DNA of 64,000 bases from positions 1 to 64,000 of the forward strand of contig MPMR01000018.1 of NCBI GenBank assembly GCA_002238605.1. Direction: 5' to 3'. Positions 52,861-62,383 of the stretch are shown piece after piece. The stretch comes from BD2-11 clade cluster bacterium bin43 (lineage in GTDB: Bacteria > Gemmatimonadota > Gemmatimonadetes > Longimicrobiales > Gaopeijiaceae). Each line of letters begins with the position of its first letter. Within the stretch, counting starts at the first letter, position 1. The notes below the pieces were generated by a model. It ran no database searches. It had not been told where the DNA came from and saw only the letters and a program-made list of their open reading frames with translations. The position numbers and the translations under genes were made by a program.

Positions 52861-54339
52861 TCATGCGGGAGCCGTCCGGCCGCGGGTCCCTGCCCGCAGC
52901 TCCGCCTGCCCCGCGGCGAGCGTCTCCAGCGCTCTGTCGATGCGGTCGAGGGAGAGGTCCTTCCCGAGATAGTACAGCACGTCGAAGATCCCCGGACTGA
53001 CTGCCTGACCGGTGAGCGCAACCCGCAGCGGGTGGATCAGGCGCCCCGCCCCGACGCCGAGATCCTCGGCGAGACCCCGGAGCGCGTGCTCGAGCGGCTC
53101 CGGCTGCCACTCGCAGCCGTCCAGAACCCGCCGGAGCGCTTCCAGGTACTCCTGTGCCTGCGCGGGGCGCTTCCAGTGCTTGCGCACCGCCGCCGGCTCG
53201 TACCGGACCTCGCCCGGGCGGTACAGCAACACGTTGCGTACCAGCGCGTCCACGCTGCGTGCCCGCGCCCGCAGCATGTCGAGCAGGCCTTCGGACCAGC
53301 CCGGCCGGTCCTGGACCGCCGCCTCGTTCGCCTGCTGCAGGTCGGCCAGGCGGGCGTTGACGAGCGCCTCCAGCCGGGCGAGATCCATGCGCGAGAGATG
53401 CCGGCCGTTCAGCCAGGCGAGCTTGTCGGCGTCGAACACGGCGCCCTTGCGGAGGATGCGCCCGAGCGAGAATCGCCGGATGATCTCCTCCCGGTCCATC
53501 ACCTCGCGATCGTCGCCGGGGGACCAGCCGAGCAGGGCAAGGAAGTTGACCATCGCTTCCGGCAGCATGTCGCGCCGATACTCGGCGATATCGGTGGCCC
53601 CGTGGCGCTTCGAAAGACGCTTGCCGTCCCCTCCGAGGATGAGCGGCACGTGGCCGAAGCGCGGCACCGGGAAGCCCAGAGCCCGCGCCAGCAGGATCTG
53701 CTTGGGCGTGTTGGACAAGTGGTCGTCGCCCCGGAGCACCATGTCGATGCGTACGTGAGCGTCGTCGCATACCACCGCGAGGTTGTAGGTCGGGCTGTCG
53801 TCGGCGCGCAGGATGACGAGGTCGTCGATGTCCTGGTTGCGGAAGCGCATCGTGCCGTGGACGGCGTCCTCCCATTCGGTGGAACCCTCCGGGACGAGGA
53901 AGCGCACCGCATGGGGCTCGCCCGCCGCCGCGCGCTCGTCGGCTTCCCCGGGCGCCAGCGACTCCGCCCGCCGCCGGGCCGCCCGAGTGGCCTCGCCCGC
54001 AAGGGCGGCGATATTGGCGCGGTCGCGGGCGAGCTCCTCGGGTGTCGAGAAGTCGCGGTACGCCCGCCCTGCCGCCAGCAGCTTGCGCCCGGCGGCGGTG
54101 TGCTCCGCCACCCGGTCGCTCTGGAAGTACGGCCCCTCGTCCCAGTCGATGCCGAGCCACTCCAGCCCGCGCCGGATCGCATTGGTCATTGCAACGCTGG
54201 AGCGGGCGCGGTCGGTGTCTTCGATGCGCAGTACGAAAGTCCCGCCGCTCTGGCGCGCGAGCAGCCAGTTGAAGAGCGCGGTGCGGGCGCCTCCGACGTG
54301 CAGAAACCCCGTCGGCGACGGAGCGAAGCGAACGCGCAC
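52861..54339 (-). CDS. gltX: Glutamyl-tRNA synthetase
   Basis: Class Ic synthetase, 492 residues. HIGH-type motif FAPSPTGFLHVGGARTA (5-21), EDTDRARS, the KMSKS-type KRLSKRHG near 240, and a C-terminal helical anticodon-binding domain (about 330-485). GTG start at 54339, three bases after the stop of the RND pump gene, so it is carried as the last essential gene of the efflux operon. No second gltX is in the window, so whether it is discriminating cannot be stated. Confidence 0.95.
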   Translation of the reverse strand: MRVRFAPSPTGFLHVGGARTALFNWLLARQSGGTFVLRIEDTDRARSSVAMTNAIRRGLEWLGIDWDEGPYFQSDRVAEHTAAGRKLLAAGRAYRDFSTPEELARDRANIAALAGEATRAARRRAESLAPGEADERAAAGEPHAVRFLVPEGSTEWEDAVHGTMRFRNQDIDDLVILRADDSPTYNLAVVCDDAHVRIDMVLRGDDHLSNTPKQILLARALGFPVPRFGHVPLILGGDGKRLSKRHGATDIAEYRRDMLPEAMVNFLALLGWSPGDDREVMDREEIIRRFSLGRILRKGAVFDADKLAWLNGRHLSRMDLARLEALVNARLADLQQANEAAVQDRPGWSEGLLDMLRARARSVDALVRNVLLYRPGEVRYEPAAVRKHWKRPAQAQEYLEALRRVLDGCEWQPEPLEHALRGLAEDLGVGAGRLIHPLRVALTGQAVSPGIFDVLYYLGKDLSLDRIDRALETLAAGQAELRAGTRGRTAPA

Positions 54340-54342
54340 GGG

Positions 54343-57300
54343 TCAGGCCGCCGGCGCCCGCGCGGCCATCCGTCCCGATCGCGCGCCGCGCCCCTCGATG
54401 AGCAGGTAGATGGCCGGGGTGGTGGCCAGCACGAAGACCGTGGACGACAGCAACCCACCGATGAGCGCGTAACCGAGCGCGTTCCAGATGGTGGAGTCGG
54501 CGGTCTCGGAGAAGAGCACAAGGGGGAGCAGCCCGAGCACCGTGGTGGCCGTGGTCATCAGGATCGGCCGCACCCGCTCGAGCGTGCCCGCGAGAATGGC
54601 GGCGTGCAGGTCGTCCCCGGACTCGCGCCGGACGCGGTTGATGTTGTCCACCAGCAGGATGGCGTTGTTGACCACGATCCCGCCCATCATGATGACCCCC
54701 ACGTACGCCTCCCGGGTGAACGACGCGCCCGTGTAGAAGAACATCAGGAAGACGCCGATCAGTGCCATCGGCACCGTGAGCAGGACGCACAGCGGCAGGC
54801 GCACCGACTCGAAGAGCGCGGCCGTCACCATGTAGATGAGGAGAATCGACACCGCCAGCACCGCGTAGATCTGCTGGCGGTCCTCCTCGCTCCAGCGGAA
54901 TCCCTGGTCCTCCTCGATCACATATCCCACCGGAAGCTCGGTGGACTCGATGATGCCGTCGTAGTACTGGTCGCCCAGCCGGCGCGGGCCCGCGAACTCG
55001 TACGCCACGGTGCGTTCGTATTGCTGGTCCTCGCGGCGGATCCAGGCGAGCACGTCCACGGGGGCGATCGAGACCACGTCGCCCAGCCGGATGCCGGTGC
55101 CGGTGGAGGTGCTGATGATGGTCTCGAGCAGTTCCTGTACGTCGGTCTCGCGATATCCCTCGAGCTTCACCTCGTAGCGCACCTCGTCGCCGCCGATCTT
55201 GAGCTGCGCGTCGCTGGTCTGGCCGGCGACGGCCGCGTTCATGCGCGCGACCAGCTCCTGAACCGAAATGTCGTGGCGCGCCAGCTGGTCCCGCCTGACT
55301 TCGACCACGAACTCGGTGGCGCGCTCGCGGACGAATCTCCCGGCGGAGTTGGTGTCGATGGTGCGCACCCGCGGCACGCGCGCGAGCCGGTCGCCCAGGT
55401 CTTCGGCGATCTCGCGCACCCTCTCGTAGTTGTAGCCCAGCACCTGCATGGAGTAGTTCGGGCTGGCGCCCCCACCTCCGCCGTAGAATCCCAGGCCAAC
55501 CCCGATCACCCGCACCTCGGCGCCCGTGAAGCCCAGGCTGTAGCTGAACATCTGCTCCTTGATGGCCATGGGGATGCCGGTGTTCTCCAGCGAGTCCGGG
55601 AAGTTGATGGTGATCCTCCCGTAGGTGCCTCTCACGGTCGACGAGAAGCGTTCGACCTCCGGAATCGCGGCCAGCCTTTCCTCGAAGGAGCGCACCAGGT
55701 TGTCGGTGCGCTCGAGATCGGAGCCGCGCGGCAGCTCGATGTTGATGAGGACATAGGTGTCCAGCCCCATGCCCCCGCCCCAGAGCACCCCGCGGGTCAC
55801 GTGGTTCTCGAAGAGGTAATACGACCCGCCGAAGGCCAGCACCGCCGCCGTCACCGCCAGCCAGGCGTGGCGCAGGGTGAAGCCGATGACGGTCGAGTAG
55901 ATCCGGGTGTAGAGCGGTGTCGCGCGCCCGCGCCGGAACGGTGAACGCCCGGGTTCGGCGCCCTGGCCCCGGTCACCGGTCATGCCGGGGTGCGCGGCCT
56001 CTCGGCCCGGCGCGTCGGCGGTCTCCGCGAGCGGCGCGGGCACGGTCGCGGCCCCGGCTCTCTCCTCCATCCGCACCCGCGGAAGGACTCGGGCGGCCAG
56101 CGCCGGGATGAACGTGAACGCCACCAGCAGCGACGCCATCAGCGTCAGCGCCACCACGATCGCCAGCGGCACATAGAACACCCGCAGTTCCCCCTGCAGG
56201 AAAACGAAAGGCACGAAGACGATGAGGGTCGTGGCGGTGGAGGTGAGGATCGGCAGCACGACCTGGCGGGTGCCCTCGGTCGCGGCGCCCACCGGATCCC
56301 GCCCCGCCTGCCAGCGGCGGAAGACGCTCTCCAGAACCACGATGGCGTTGTCCACGATCAGACCAAACCCCATCGCCAGCCCCATCAGGGTGAGCAGGTT
56401 GAGGGTCATGCCCCCGAAGTAGATCAGGTTCAGGGAGATGAGGACGGAGAACGCGATCGTCATGAAGACGACCCCGGCGGAGCGGAACGAGCGCAGGAAG
56501 AGGAGCAGCACCGCGAAGATGACGAAGGCGGAGATCAGCGCCCGGGCCCGCAGGTCGGTGAGCTGCTCCTTGATGTCCTCGCTCTCGTCGTAGTCGAGGA
56601 GCATGGTCGTCCCGGCCAGGCCCGCGCGCTCCAGCTGCGCCACGCGTGCCTTGACCGCATCCGCCGCGCGCACCGTGTTGGCGCCGATCTCGCGGATCAC
56701 GAGGAACGAGACCGCGGGCCGGCCGTTGATGCGGTTGTAGCCCAGGGGCTCCTCGAAGCTGTCGCGCACATCCGCGACATCCGAGACCCGCACCACGCTG
56801 CCGCGGTTCTCGAGCAGCACCGTGTTCCGGATCTCCTCGGCGCGCGCGACGCGGTTCTGGATGGTTACCGACCATTCCTGGCCGCCTGCCCGGATCGCGC
56901 CCGCCTCGCGTACCAGGTCGAGGTCGTTGATCCGGGTGTTCACCATGCCCGGCGAGAGCCCGAGCGAGCTGACCCGGTCCTCGTTCAGTTCGATCTCGAT
57001 GAGGCGCTCGCGGCCCCCGCTCGCCTGCACCAGCGCCACCCCTTCGATCTGCGAGAGATCCGGGACCACCCGGTCGTCGAGGTCGGAGCGGAGCGCCTCC
57101 AGCGTGTAGGGGCCGGTATAGGTGTAGCGCAGGAAGCCGCGCTGGCCGCGGGACTCGAATTCGGGAGGGATGTACGGCCGGACCAGAACCCGCTCGACGG
57201 CAGGTGGCAGCTCCTCCTCCAGGGCCGAGAGGCGCTCGGAGAGGTCCAGCCGCGCGAAGTCCATGTCCGTTTCGCGGCTGAAATGCACCTCGATGCTGGA

Positions 57301-57570
57301 CGTCCCCATCCCCTGTACTTCCCTGGAAACGGAGATGACCTTTTCCACCCCCTTGACCTGCTGGACCACGGATTCGATGGGGGAGGTGAGGAAGGCCTCG
57401 ACCGTTTCCGGGGAAGCGCCGCGCCAGCTCGCTTCCACGTTGAGTCTGGGGAGGTCGGTATCCGGCAGCAGCTCGATGGGGATGTTGCGCCAGGCGCTGG
57501 CTCCCATGAGCGCGACGGCGAGGCAGCCCATCGCCACCGCCACGGGACGGCGGATGCTCCCGCCGATCAC
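54343..57570 (-). CDS. RND efflux pump inner-membrane subunit, AcrB/HAE1 type (second pump)
   Basis: Has 1075 residues and 12 membrane helices in two repeats, with large periplasmic porter loops. It starts IRRPVAVAMGCLAVALMGASAW and has the helix-4 proton-relay motif GLIVDNAIVVLE (single Asp then Asn, where AcrB has Asp-Asp). The C-terminal half includes VTAALFESVRLPL and GGIVVNNAILLVDNINR. A Pro/Ala/Gly-rich cytoplasmic linker of about 50 residues joins the halves. GTG start at 57570 with GGAGGT. Second of two adjacent, dissimilar RND genes, 61 bases after the first; MdtBC-like heteromeric assembly is possible. Confidence 0.93.
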   Translation of the reverse strand: MIGGSIRRPVAVAMGCLAVALMGASAWRNIPIELLPDTDLPRLNVEASWRGASPETVEAFLTSPIESVVQQVKGVEKVISVSREVQGMGTSSIEVHFSRETDMDFARLDLSERLSALEEELPPAVERVLVRPYIPPEFESRGQRGFLRYTYTGPYTLEALRSDLDDRVVPDLSQIEGVALVQASGGRERLIEIELNEDRVSSLGLSPGMVNTRINDLDLVREAGAIRAGGQEWSVTIQNRVARAEEIRNTVLLENRGSVVRVSDVADVRDSFEEPLGYNRINGRPAVSFLVIREIGANTVRAADAVKARVAQLERAGLAGTTMLLDYDESEDIKEQLTDLRARALISAFVIFAVLLLFLRSFRSAGVVFMTIAFSVLISLNLIYFGGMTLNLLTLMGLAMGFGLIVDNAIVVLESVFRRWQAGRDPVGAATEGTRQVVLPILTSTATTLIVFVPFVFLQGELRVFYVPLAIVVALTLMASLLVAFTFIPALAARVLPRVRMEERAGAATVPAPLAETADAPGREAAHPGMTGDRGQGAEPGRSPFRRGRATPLYTRIYSTVIGFTLRHAWLAVTAAVLAFGGSYYLFENHVTRGVLWGGGMGLDTYVLINIELPRGSDLERTDNLVRSFEERLAAIPEVERFSSTVRGTYGRITINFPDSLENTGIPMAIKEQMFSYSLGFTGAEVRVIGVGLGFYGGGGGASPNYSMQVLGYNYERVREIAEDLGDRLARVPRVRTIDTNSAGRFVRERATEFVVEVRRDQLARHDISVQELVARMNAAVAGQTSDAQLKIGGDEVRYEVKLEGYRETDVQELLETIISTSTGTGIRLGDVVSIAPVDVLAWIRREDQQYERTVAYEFAGPRRLGDQYYDGIIESTELPVGYVIEEDQGFRWSEEDRQQIYAVLAVSILLIYMVTAALFESVRLPLCVLLTVPMALIGVFLMFFYTGASFTREAYVGVIMMGGIVVNNAILLVDNINRVRRESGDDLHAAILAGTLERVRPILMTTATTVLGLLPLVLFSETADSTIWNALGYALIGGLLSSTVFVLATTPAIYLLIEGRGARSGRMAARAPAA

Positions 57571-57631
57571 CGCGCCACCTCCACCGCCGGGCGCCGCATT
57601 GCGCCGGTCCGCCCGGAGCCGCCGACGCCGG

Positions 57632-60600
57632 TCACGGGATCACCTCCGCGGCCCGTGCGACGCGCGGCGCGCGAGCCTTGCCGCGGAAACGCGCGTGACC
57701 GCTCTCCACCACGGAGTACACCACCGGCACGACGATGAGGGTGAGCGCCGTGGCCACCACCAGCCCCCCGATCACCGCGATGGCGAGCGGGGCACGAAGG
57801 TCGGCCCCGCGCCCGATGCCCAGCGCCAGCGGCGTGAGCCCGCAGACGGTGGTCACCGTGGTCATGACGATGGGTCTCAGGCGCACCTTCCCGGCTTCCA
57901 GAATCGCCTCCCGCAGCGCGGACCCGCGGGCGCGCGCCTGGTTGATGAACTCCACTTTCACGATCGCGTCGTTGACCACGATGCCCACCAGGATGACCAC
58001 CCCGATCAGGCTCATGGTGTTCAGGCTCTGGCCGGCAAGCGCGAGCGCCAGCACCGCGCCCGACAGCGCGAGCGGCACCGAAATGAGGATGGTCAGCGGA
58101 TGTTTGAAGGACTCGAACTGCGCCGCCAGGATCATGTACACGAGCACCAGCGCGAGCCCGAAGGCGAAGGCGAGATCGCGAAACGAGCGGCGCATCTCCT
58201 CGTTTTCGCCGCCTACGTCGACGCGCACGTTGAAGGGCGGCGGAAGCATGGCCAGCTCGCGATCCACCGTGGCGATCGCGCGGTTGAGGCCGCCGGAGAT
58301 CACGTCGGCGTAGACGGTCACCACGCGTCCCTGGTCCTCGCGGTGGATCTCCGCCGGGCCCACCGCTTCGCGGACGTTGACCAGTTCGCGCAGCGGCACG
58401 CCACGCACCTGCAGGGTCTCGAGCGTCTCGGCGGAGAAGCGCAGGGCGTCGGGCAGCCTGACCACCACGTCGATCTTTCGGTCGAAGTCGACGAACTCGG
58501 TGGCCCGGTCGCCGCGCATGGCGCGCTCGATCTCCTCGGCGATGAGGCGCGGATCGATGTTGTGGCGCGCGGCCACGTCGCGCAGTATCTCGACCTGGAC
58601 CTGGGGCTGTCCGCGTCCGGTGCCCACCCGCACGTTGCCGATCTCCGCCAGCGTCGACAGCTCTTCGCGCACGGTCTCGGCGTAGGCGTAGCTCTCCTCC
58701 AGGTTCTCACCCCGGATGCGCACCGCGATGTCGGCGTCGGCACCACCCAGCACCTGGCCCAGCGCGGTCGCCTGGCCGGCCTCGAAGGCCAGCGTTCCCG
58801 GCGGGAAACGAGCCTCCACCTCGCGCGCCCGCTCCAGCACCTCGCCCGTGGCGCTCCCCGGATTCAGGCGCACTTCGAGGTTGCCCGTGTGCGCGCCCGA
58901 GGTCTCCTCGCTCTCCATGTAGGAGCGCACGTCCTCGCCCACGCGGGAAAAGACGGTCTCGACGCCGGGGTCGCCCTGAAGCGCCCGTTCGATCTCCTCC
59001 ACCGCCAGCGCGGTTGCGGGCAACCCCGTCCCCTCCGGCAGCTCGAGGCGCACCCGGAACCCGCCCTGGTCGACGTCCGGGAGCAGGTCCCGGTCCAGGG
59101 CGAGCGCGAGCGCCAGCGTGGCCGCCAGCGCGGCCCCGGAGATGGCCAGCACCCGCCCGCGGTGATCGAGCGATACTTCAAGAAGCTGGTGATAGCGGTC
59201 GGCGAAGCGCTGGAACCCGCGGTCGAAGGCGGTGAGCAGCGGCCCGAACAGTCGCCCGCACACTCCCGCCACCCCCTCCCACCAGAAGACCGCCAGCGCG
59301 CGTCCCAGCGCGAATGCTCCCGCGATCAGCCGGAAGGGAAGCGCCACGACCCACAGGAACGCCCGCCCGATCCTCGCCAGACGCCCCGGCCGCCGCCCCG
59401 GCTTCGCCCGCTCAGGCCGGTCGGACACCCTTTTCCGGTCCACGAAGCGCGCCGCCATCCCCGGCAGCAGGGTCAGCGCCACCAGCAGGCTGGCCAGCAG
59501 GGAGAAGGCCACCGCCAGCGACAGGTCGCCGAACAGCTCGCCCGCCACCCCCTCGATGTAGATGATCGGTCCGAATACCGAGATGGTGGTGAGGGTCGAA
59601 GCCGTGATCGCTCCCTGCACCTCCTCGCCCCCGAGCGCCGACGCCTCCACCGAGGGAACACCCTGCTCCCGGTGCCGGAAGATGTTCTCGAGCACGATGA
59701 TGGAGTTGTCGACCAGCATGCCCACCCCGAGCGCCATCCCCCCCAGGCTCATGATGTTCAGCGAGACCCCGAACGCTTCCATCAGCGCGAAGGCGCCCAC
59801 CACGGAGATGGGGATCGCGAGCGCGATGGCGAAGGGGTAGCGCGGATCGCGCAGGAAGAAGAACAGCACCAGGAAGGCCAGCATGCCTCCGAACACCAGG
59901 GCCTGCACGACGTTGCTGATGGAATCGGAGATGAACCCCGCCTGGGAGTAGGCGATGTCCACGGTGATGTCGGGAAACTCGAGCGCCAGGATCCCGAGCG
60001 CCCCTTCGATCTGGTCGGCCACCGCCACCGTGTTCGCACCGGACTCCTTGTACACCAGCAACCCCACGGCCTCGGCGCCGTTGTAGCGAGCGATGGACTC
60101 GCGGTCGGCGAATCCGTCCACCACCCGCGCCACGTCGTCCAGCCTCACCAGCCGGTAGCCGCCCTCGCCCTCCTGCTCTGCCCCCGTCTCGGTCTGCTGG
60201 CGTCCCACCACCACCTGCCCGATCTGGTCCACGGTCTGGAACTCGCCCAGGGTGCGCAGCGGGTAGCGGTAGCGTCCGCGCAGGATGGATCCTCCCGGGG
60301 CGGAGAAGTTGGCCCGGGCGAGCGCGACCGCCACTTCCTCCATCTCAAGCCCGTACGAGAGCAGCAGGTCGGGATCCACCTCCACCTGGATCTCCCGGTC
60401 AAGCCCGCCCGTAACCGCCGCCTGCGCCACCCCGTCGAGCTGCTCCAGCCTGCGCCGGAAGACCGTCTCCACGAAGTCCTTGGTCGCCCACAAGTCGGTG
60501 CCTCCGGCCACCGAGAGCACCATGATGGGCTCGGATTCGGGATCGATGCGCAGGATGCGCGGCCGCTCCGAGGTTTCGGGAAGGAACTCGCGGATGTTGT

Positions 60601-60937
60601 CGACGCGCTCGCGCACGTTGAGCATGGCGAAGTCCATGTCCGTGCCCCAGGCGAAGCGCAGCGTCACCAGGCTCACCCCGTCGCGCGACACCGACGTCAC
60701 CTTTTCGACCCCCGGCACCGCCGCCCCCTGGGCCTCCACCAGCTCGGTGATGAGCCGCTCCACCTCCGCCGGCGCCACATCGGGATAGGTCGTATAGACC
60801 ACCAGGCGCGGGTAGCTCACGTCGGGCAGAAGGTCGATGGGCAGCCGCAGGAACGAGATGATCCCCAGCAGGGAGATGGCCAGGAAGAGCATGGCCACGG
60901 CGACGGGCCGCCGAGTCGAGATGCGGGGAATCGACAT
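57632..60937 (-). CDS. RND efflux pump inner-membrane subunit, AcrB/HAE1 type (first pump)
   Basis: Has 1101 residues beginning MSIPRISTRRPVAVAMLFLA, with 12 membrane helices, porter loops, the helix-4 motif GMLVDNSIIVLENIF (Asp-Asn as in the second pump), and YMILAAQFESFKHPLTILIS plus GIVVNDAIVKVEFINQ in the C-terminal half. A basic/Trp-rich insertion (about 500-565, WVVALPFRLIAGAF) precedes the second half. No ribosome site stands before the ATG at 60937; it follows TGACGA directly, so translation probably reinitiates after a short leader created by 24-bp repeats. Confidence 0.94.
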   Translation of the reverse strand: MSIPRISTRRPVAVAMLFLAISLLGIISFLRLPIDLLPDVSYPRLVVYTTYPDVAPAEVERLITELVEAQGAAVPGVEKVTSVSRDGVSLVTLRFAWGTDMDFAMLNVRERVDNIREFLPETSERPRILRIDPESEPIMVLSVAGGTDLWATKDFVETVFRRRLEQLDGVAQAAVTGGLDREIQVEVDPDLLLSYGLEMEEVAVALARANFSAPGGSILRGRYRYPLRTLGEFQTVDQIGQVVVGRQQTETGAEQEGEGGYRLVRLDDVARVVDGFADRESIARYNGAEAVGLLVYKESGANTVAVADQIEGALGILALEFPDITVDIAYSQAGFISDSISNVVQALVFGGMLAFLVLFFFLRDPRYPFAIALAIPISVVGAFALMEAFGVSLNIMSLGGMALGVGMLVDNSIIVLENIFRHREQGVPSVEASALGGEEVQGAITASTLTTISVFGPIIYIEGVAGELFGDLSLAVAFSLLASLLVALTLLPGMAARFVDRKRVSDRPERAKPGRRPGRLARIGRAFLWVVALPFRLIAGAFALGRALAVFWWEGVAGVCGRLFGPLLTAFDRGFQRFADRYHQLLEVSLDHRGRVLAISGAALAATLALALALDRDLLPDVDQGGFRVRLELPEGTGLPATALAVEEIERALQGDPGVETVFSRVGEDVRSYMESEETSGAHTGNLEVRLNPGSATGEVLERAREVEARFPPGTLAFEAGQATALGQVLGGADADIAVRIRGENLEESYAYAETVREELSTLAEIGNVRVGTGRGQPQVQVEILRDVAARHNIDPRLIAEEIERAMRGDRATEFVDFDRKIDVVVRLPDALRFSAETLETLQVRGVPLRELVNVREAVGPAEIHREDQGRVVTVYADVISGGLNRAIATVDRELAMLPPPFNVRVDVGGENEEMRRSFRDLAFAFGLALVLVYMILAAQFESFKHPLTILISVPLALSGAVLALALAGQSLNTMSLIGVVILVGIVVNDAIVKVEFINQARARGSALREAILEAGKVRLRPIVMTTVTTVCGLTPLALGIGRGADLRAPLAIAVIGGLVVATALTLIVVPVVYSVVESGHARFRGKARAPRVARAAEVIP

Positions 60938-61020
60938 TCGTCAGGGACCGGGAATCGACATGCGTCGGGGACCGGGAATCGACATGCGTCGGGGACCGGG
61001 GATCGACATGCGTCAGGGAA
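60931..61020 (-). repeat. 24-bp tandem repeat spanning the tolC stop and RND start
   Basis: Units begin at 60931, 60955, 60979 and 61003 (the last partial, 18 bases). Each carries an ATG-TCG-ATT/C-CCC start-like sequence. The 24-bp period equals eight codons and keeps the RND frame. The repeat is a duplication of the junction TGACGCATGTCGAT that joins the tolC stop to the pump start. Confidence 0.9.
60941..61009 (-). CDS. 22-codon leader ORF made of MSIPGPRR repeats
   Basis: An ATG (61009-61007) three bases after the tolC stop opens a frame reading MSIPGPRR twice and MSIPGP once, then TGA (60943-60941), then CGA and the ATG of the RND gene. It is in frame with the pump gene and made by the 24-bp repeat. 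It may couple translation or simply be a by-product of slippage; no independent function is claimed. Confidence 0.4.
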   Translation of the reverse strand: MSIPGPRRMSIPGPRRMSIPGP

Positions 61021-62383
61021 GCGGGGTGCCGCCGTCGAGCGGTCCGCCCACAACCTGTTCGAGGGCGATGCGGGCGGCGACGAAGTCGTAGCGGGCGTTG
61101 ATCGCGGTGCGCCGTTCGTTGGCCGCTCCCTCGATCGCGAGTTGCAGGTCGGGGAAGGTGACCGTTGTCAGGCGGTACCCCTCCCGCGCCAGCCTGAGGC
61201 GCTCTTCCGCGATCTCGCTCGACCGTTCCGCCAGCCGGTAGCTGTCCCAGGCGCCCCGCAGGTCGATGAAGCGGGAGCGCACGTCCCGCTCGATCTCCAT
61301 GCGGGTCTGGCGCATCTGCTCCTCGGCATTGGCCAGCTGAACCTGGGCTTCGACGATGTTGCGCTCGGTGGAGAAGCCCGTGAAGACGGGAATCGAAAGA
61401 CTCAACTGCGCCTGGGCGTAGCGGGAATCGCTGGAGAAGGGCTTGAAGGCTGCCGTGTACTCCTGTCCGTAAGCGTTCTGGTAGAAGTAGGTACCCAGGC
61501 TGATCGTGGGGAGGCGCGCGCTGCGGACGGCGCTCAGCGATGCCCGGCCCACATCCACCTCCGCCCGGTTCTGCAGGATGACGGAGCTCTGCTCCAGGGC
61601 CCGGCCGATAAGGCCCGCTTCGTCCAGCGCTGCGGGGTCGAAGGGTGCGGGAAGGGCGCCGCGGGTGGTGAAATCGTCTCCATCCGTCGCGCCGGTCTCC
61701 GCGCGCAGAGCCAGCGCAGCTTTGGCGTACTCGTTCTCCGCCTGGCGAACCGCTCGCTCCTGCTGCTGCACCTGTAGCTCCGCACCCAGCACGTCGACCT
61801 GCGTCCCGACGGCGAGTTCAAAGAGCCTGCGCGTGCTCTCCAGGTCCAGCCGCTTGCCCTCCAGAATCGCCAGTTCCAGTTCCAGGAGGTCCGAATGCCG
61901 GATGGTCAGATAGAAACTCTCGGCAACGCGTGCCCAGGTGGCGGTCATCTCCGCCTCGACCCTCCGCTCGCGGGCGACGCCCCGGGCGTGCTCCGCTCCG
62001 CGCTGATGGAAGCGCGCGCCGCCTTCGAACAGATCGAGTTGGGCGGACACCGACTGGGAGGACGACGAAGCCGTGACCCACTCCACGTTGGGGTTGGCGA
62101 TGGGGTTGCCGAAGAAGTCCTCCGCCTGCAGGCGCCGGTTGAGGTTGACGTTGGTGCCCAGGCTCAGAGAGAGCCTCGGCAGGAAGGCCCCCCACGCCGC
62201 CCGCATCCCGGCCGGCGTCAGCTCCAGCTCGTTGATGGCCTGGCGCAGCAGGGGATTGTTCTGTCTCGCCAGCTCCAGAGCTTCTTCAAGCGAGAGGACC
62301 TGCGGCTCCTGTGCCTCTAGCGGAGCCGTCGCCAGCAGTGCGGCGAGGATGCCGCGCCGGAACAGCGTCCCAGGGCGGCTCAT
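61013..62383 (-). CDS. TolC-family outer-membrane efflux channel
   Basis: Has 456 residues. Signal peptide (about 1-24, cleavage near PLEAQEP), then two OEP repeats of long amphipathic helices: SLEEALELARQNNPLLRQA at the start, VDVLGAELQVQQQERAVRQAE near 200, FSTERNIVEAQVQLANAEEQMRQTR near 340. It forms the trimeric exit duct for the RND pumps. ATG overlaps the stop of the adaptor gene (ATGA). The stop is followed at once by the duplicated start region of the pump gene. Confidence 0.93.
   Translation of the reverse strand: MSRPGTLFRRGILAALLATAPLEAQEPQVLSLEEALELARQNNPLLRQAINELELTPAGMRAAWGAFLPRLSLSLGTNVNLNRRLQAEDFFGNPIANPNVEWVTASSSSQSVSAQLDLFEGGARFHQRGAEHARGVARERRVEAEMTATWARVAESFYLTIRHSDLLELELAILEGKRLDLESTRRLFELAVGTQVDVLGAELQVQQQERAVRQAENEYAKAALALRAETGATDGDDFTTRGALPAPFDPAALDEAGLIGRALEQSSVILQNRAEVDVGRASLSAVRSARLPTISLGTYFYQNAYGQEYTAAFKPFSSDSRYAQAQLSLSIPVFTGFSTERNIVEAQVQLANAEEQMRQTRMEIERDVRSRFIDLRGAWDSYRLAERSSEIAEERLRLAREGYRLTTVTFPDLQLAIEGAANERRTAINARYDFVAARIALEQVVGGPLDGGTPLP

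Noticed and set aside
60931-61020. CRISPR array
   Set aside because: The units are contiguous with no spacers, only 24 bp, and lie at a gene junction.
60817-61091. Repetitive short proteins (GIDMRRGP or CRFPVPDA units) around 60931-61020
   Set aside because: Other-frame readings of the 24-bp repeat; only the frame continuous with the RND start makes positional sense.
57170-61777. Very long open frame (about 1535 codons) on the plus strand across both RND genes
   Set aside because: Antisense shadow of high-GC codons: His/Arg/Gln/Asp-rich with no domain, while the minus strand encodes intact RND pumps. Similar long shadows opposite recG, both susC genes and gltX were rejected for the same reason.
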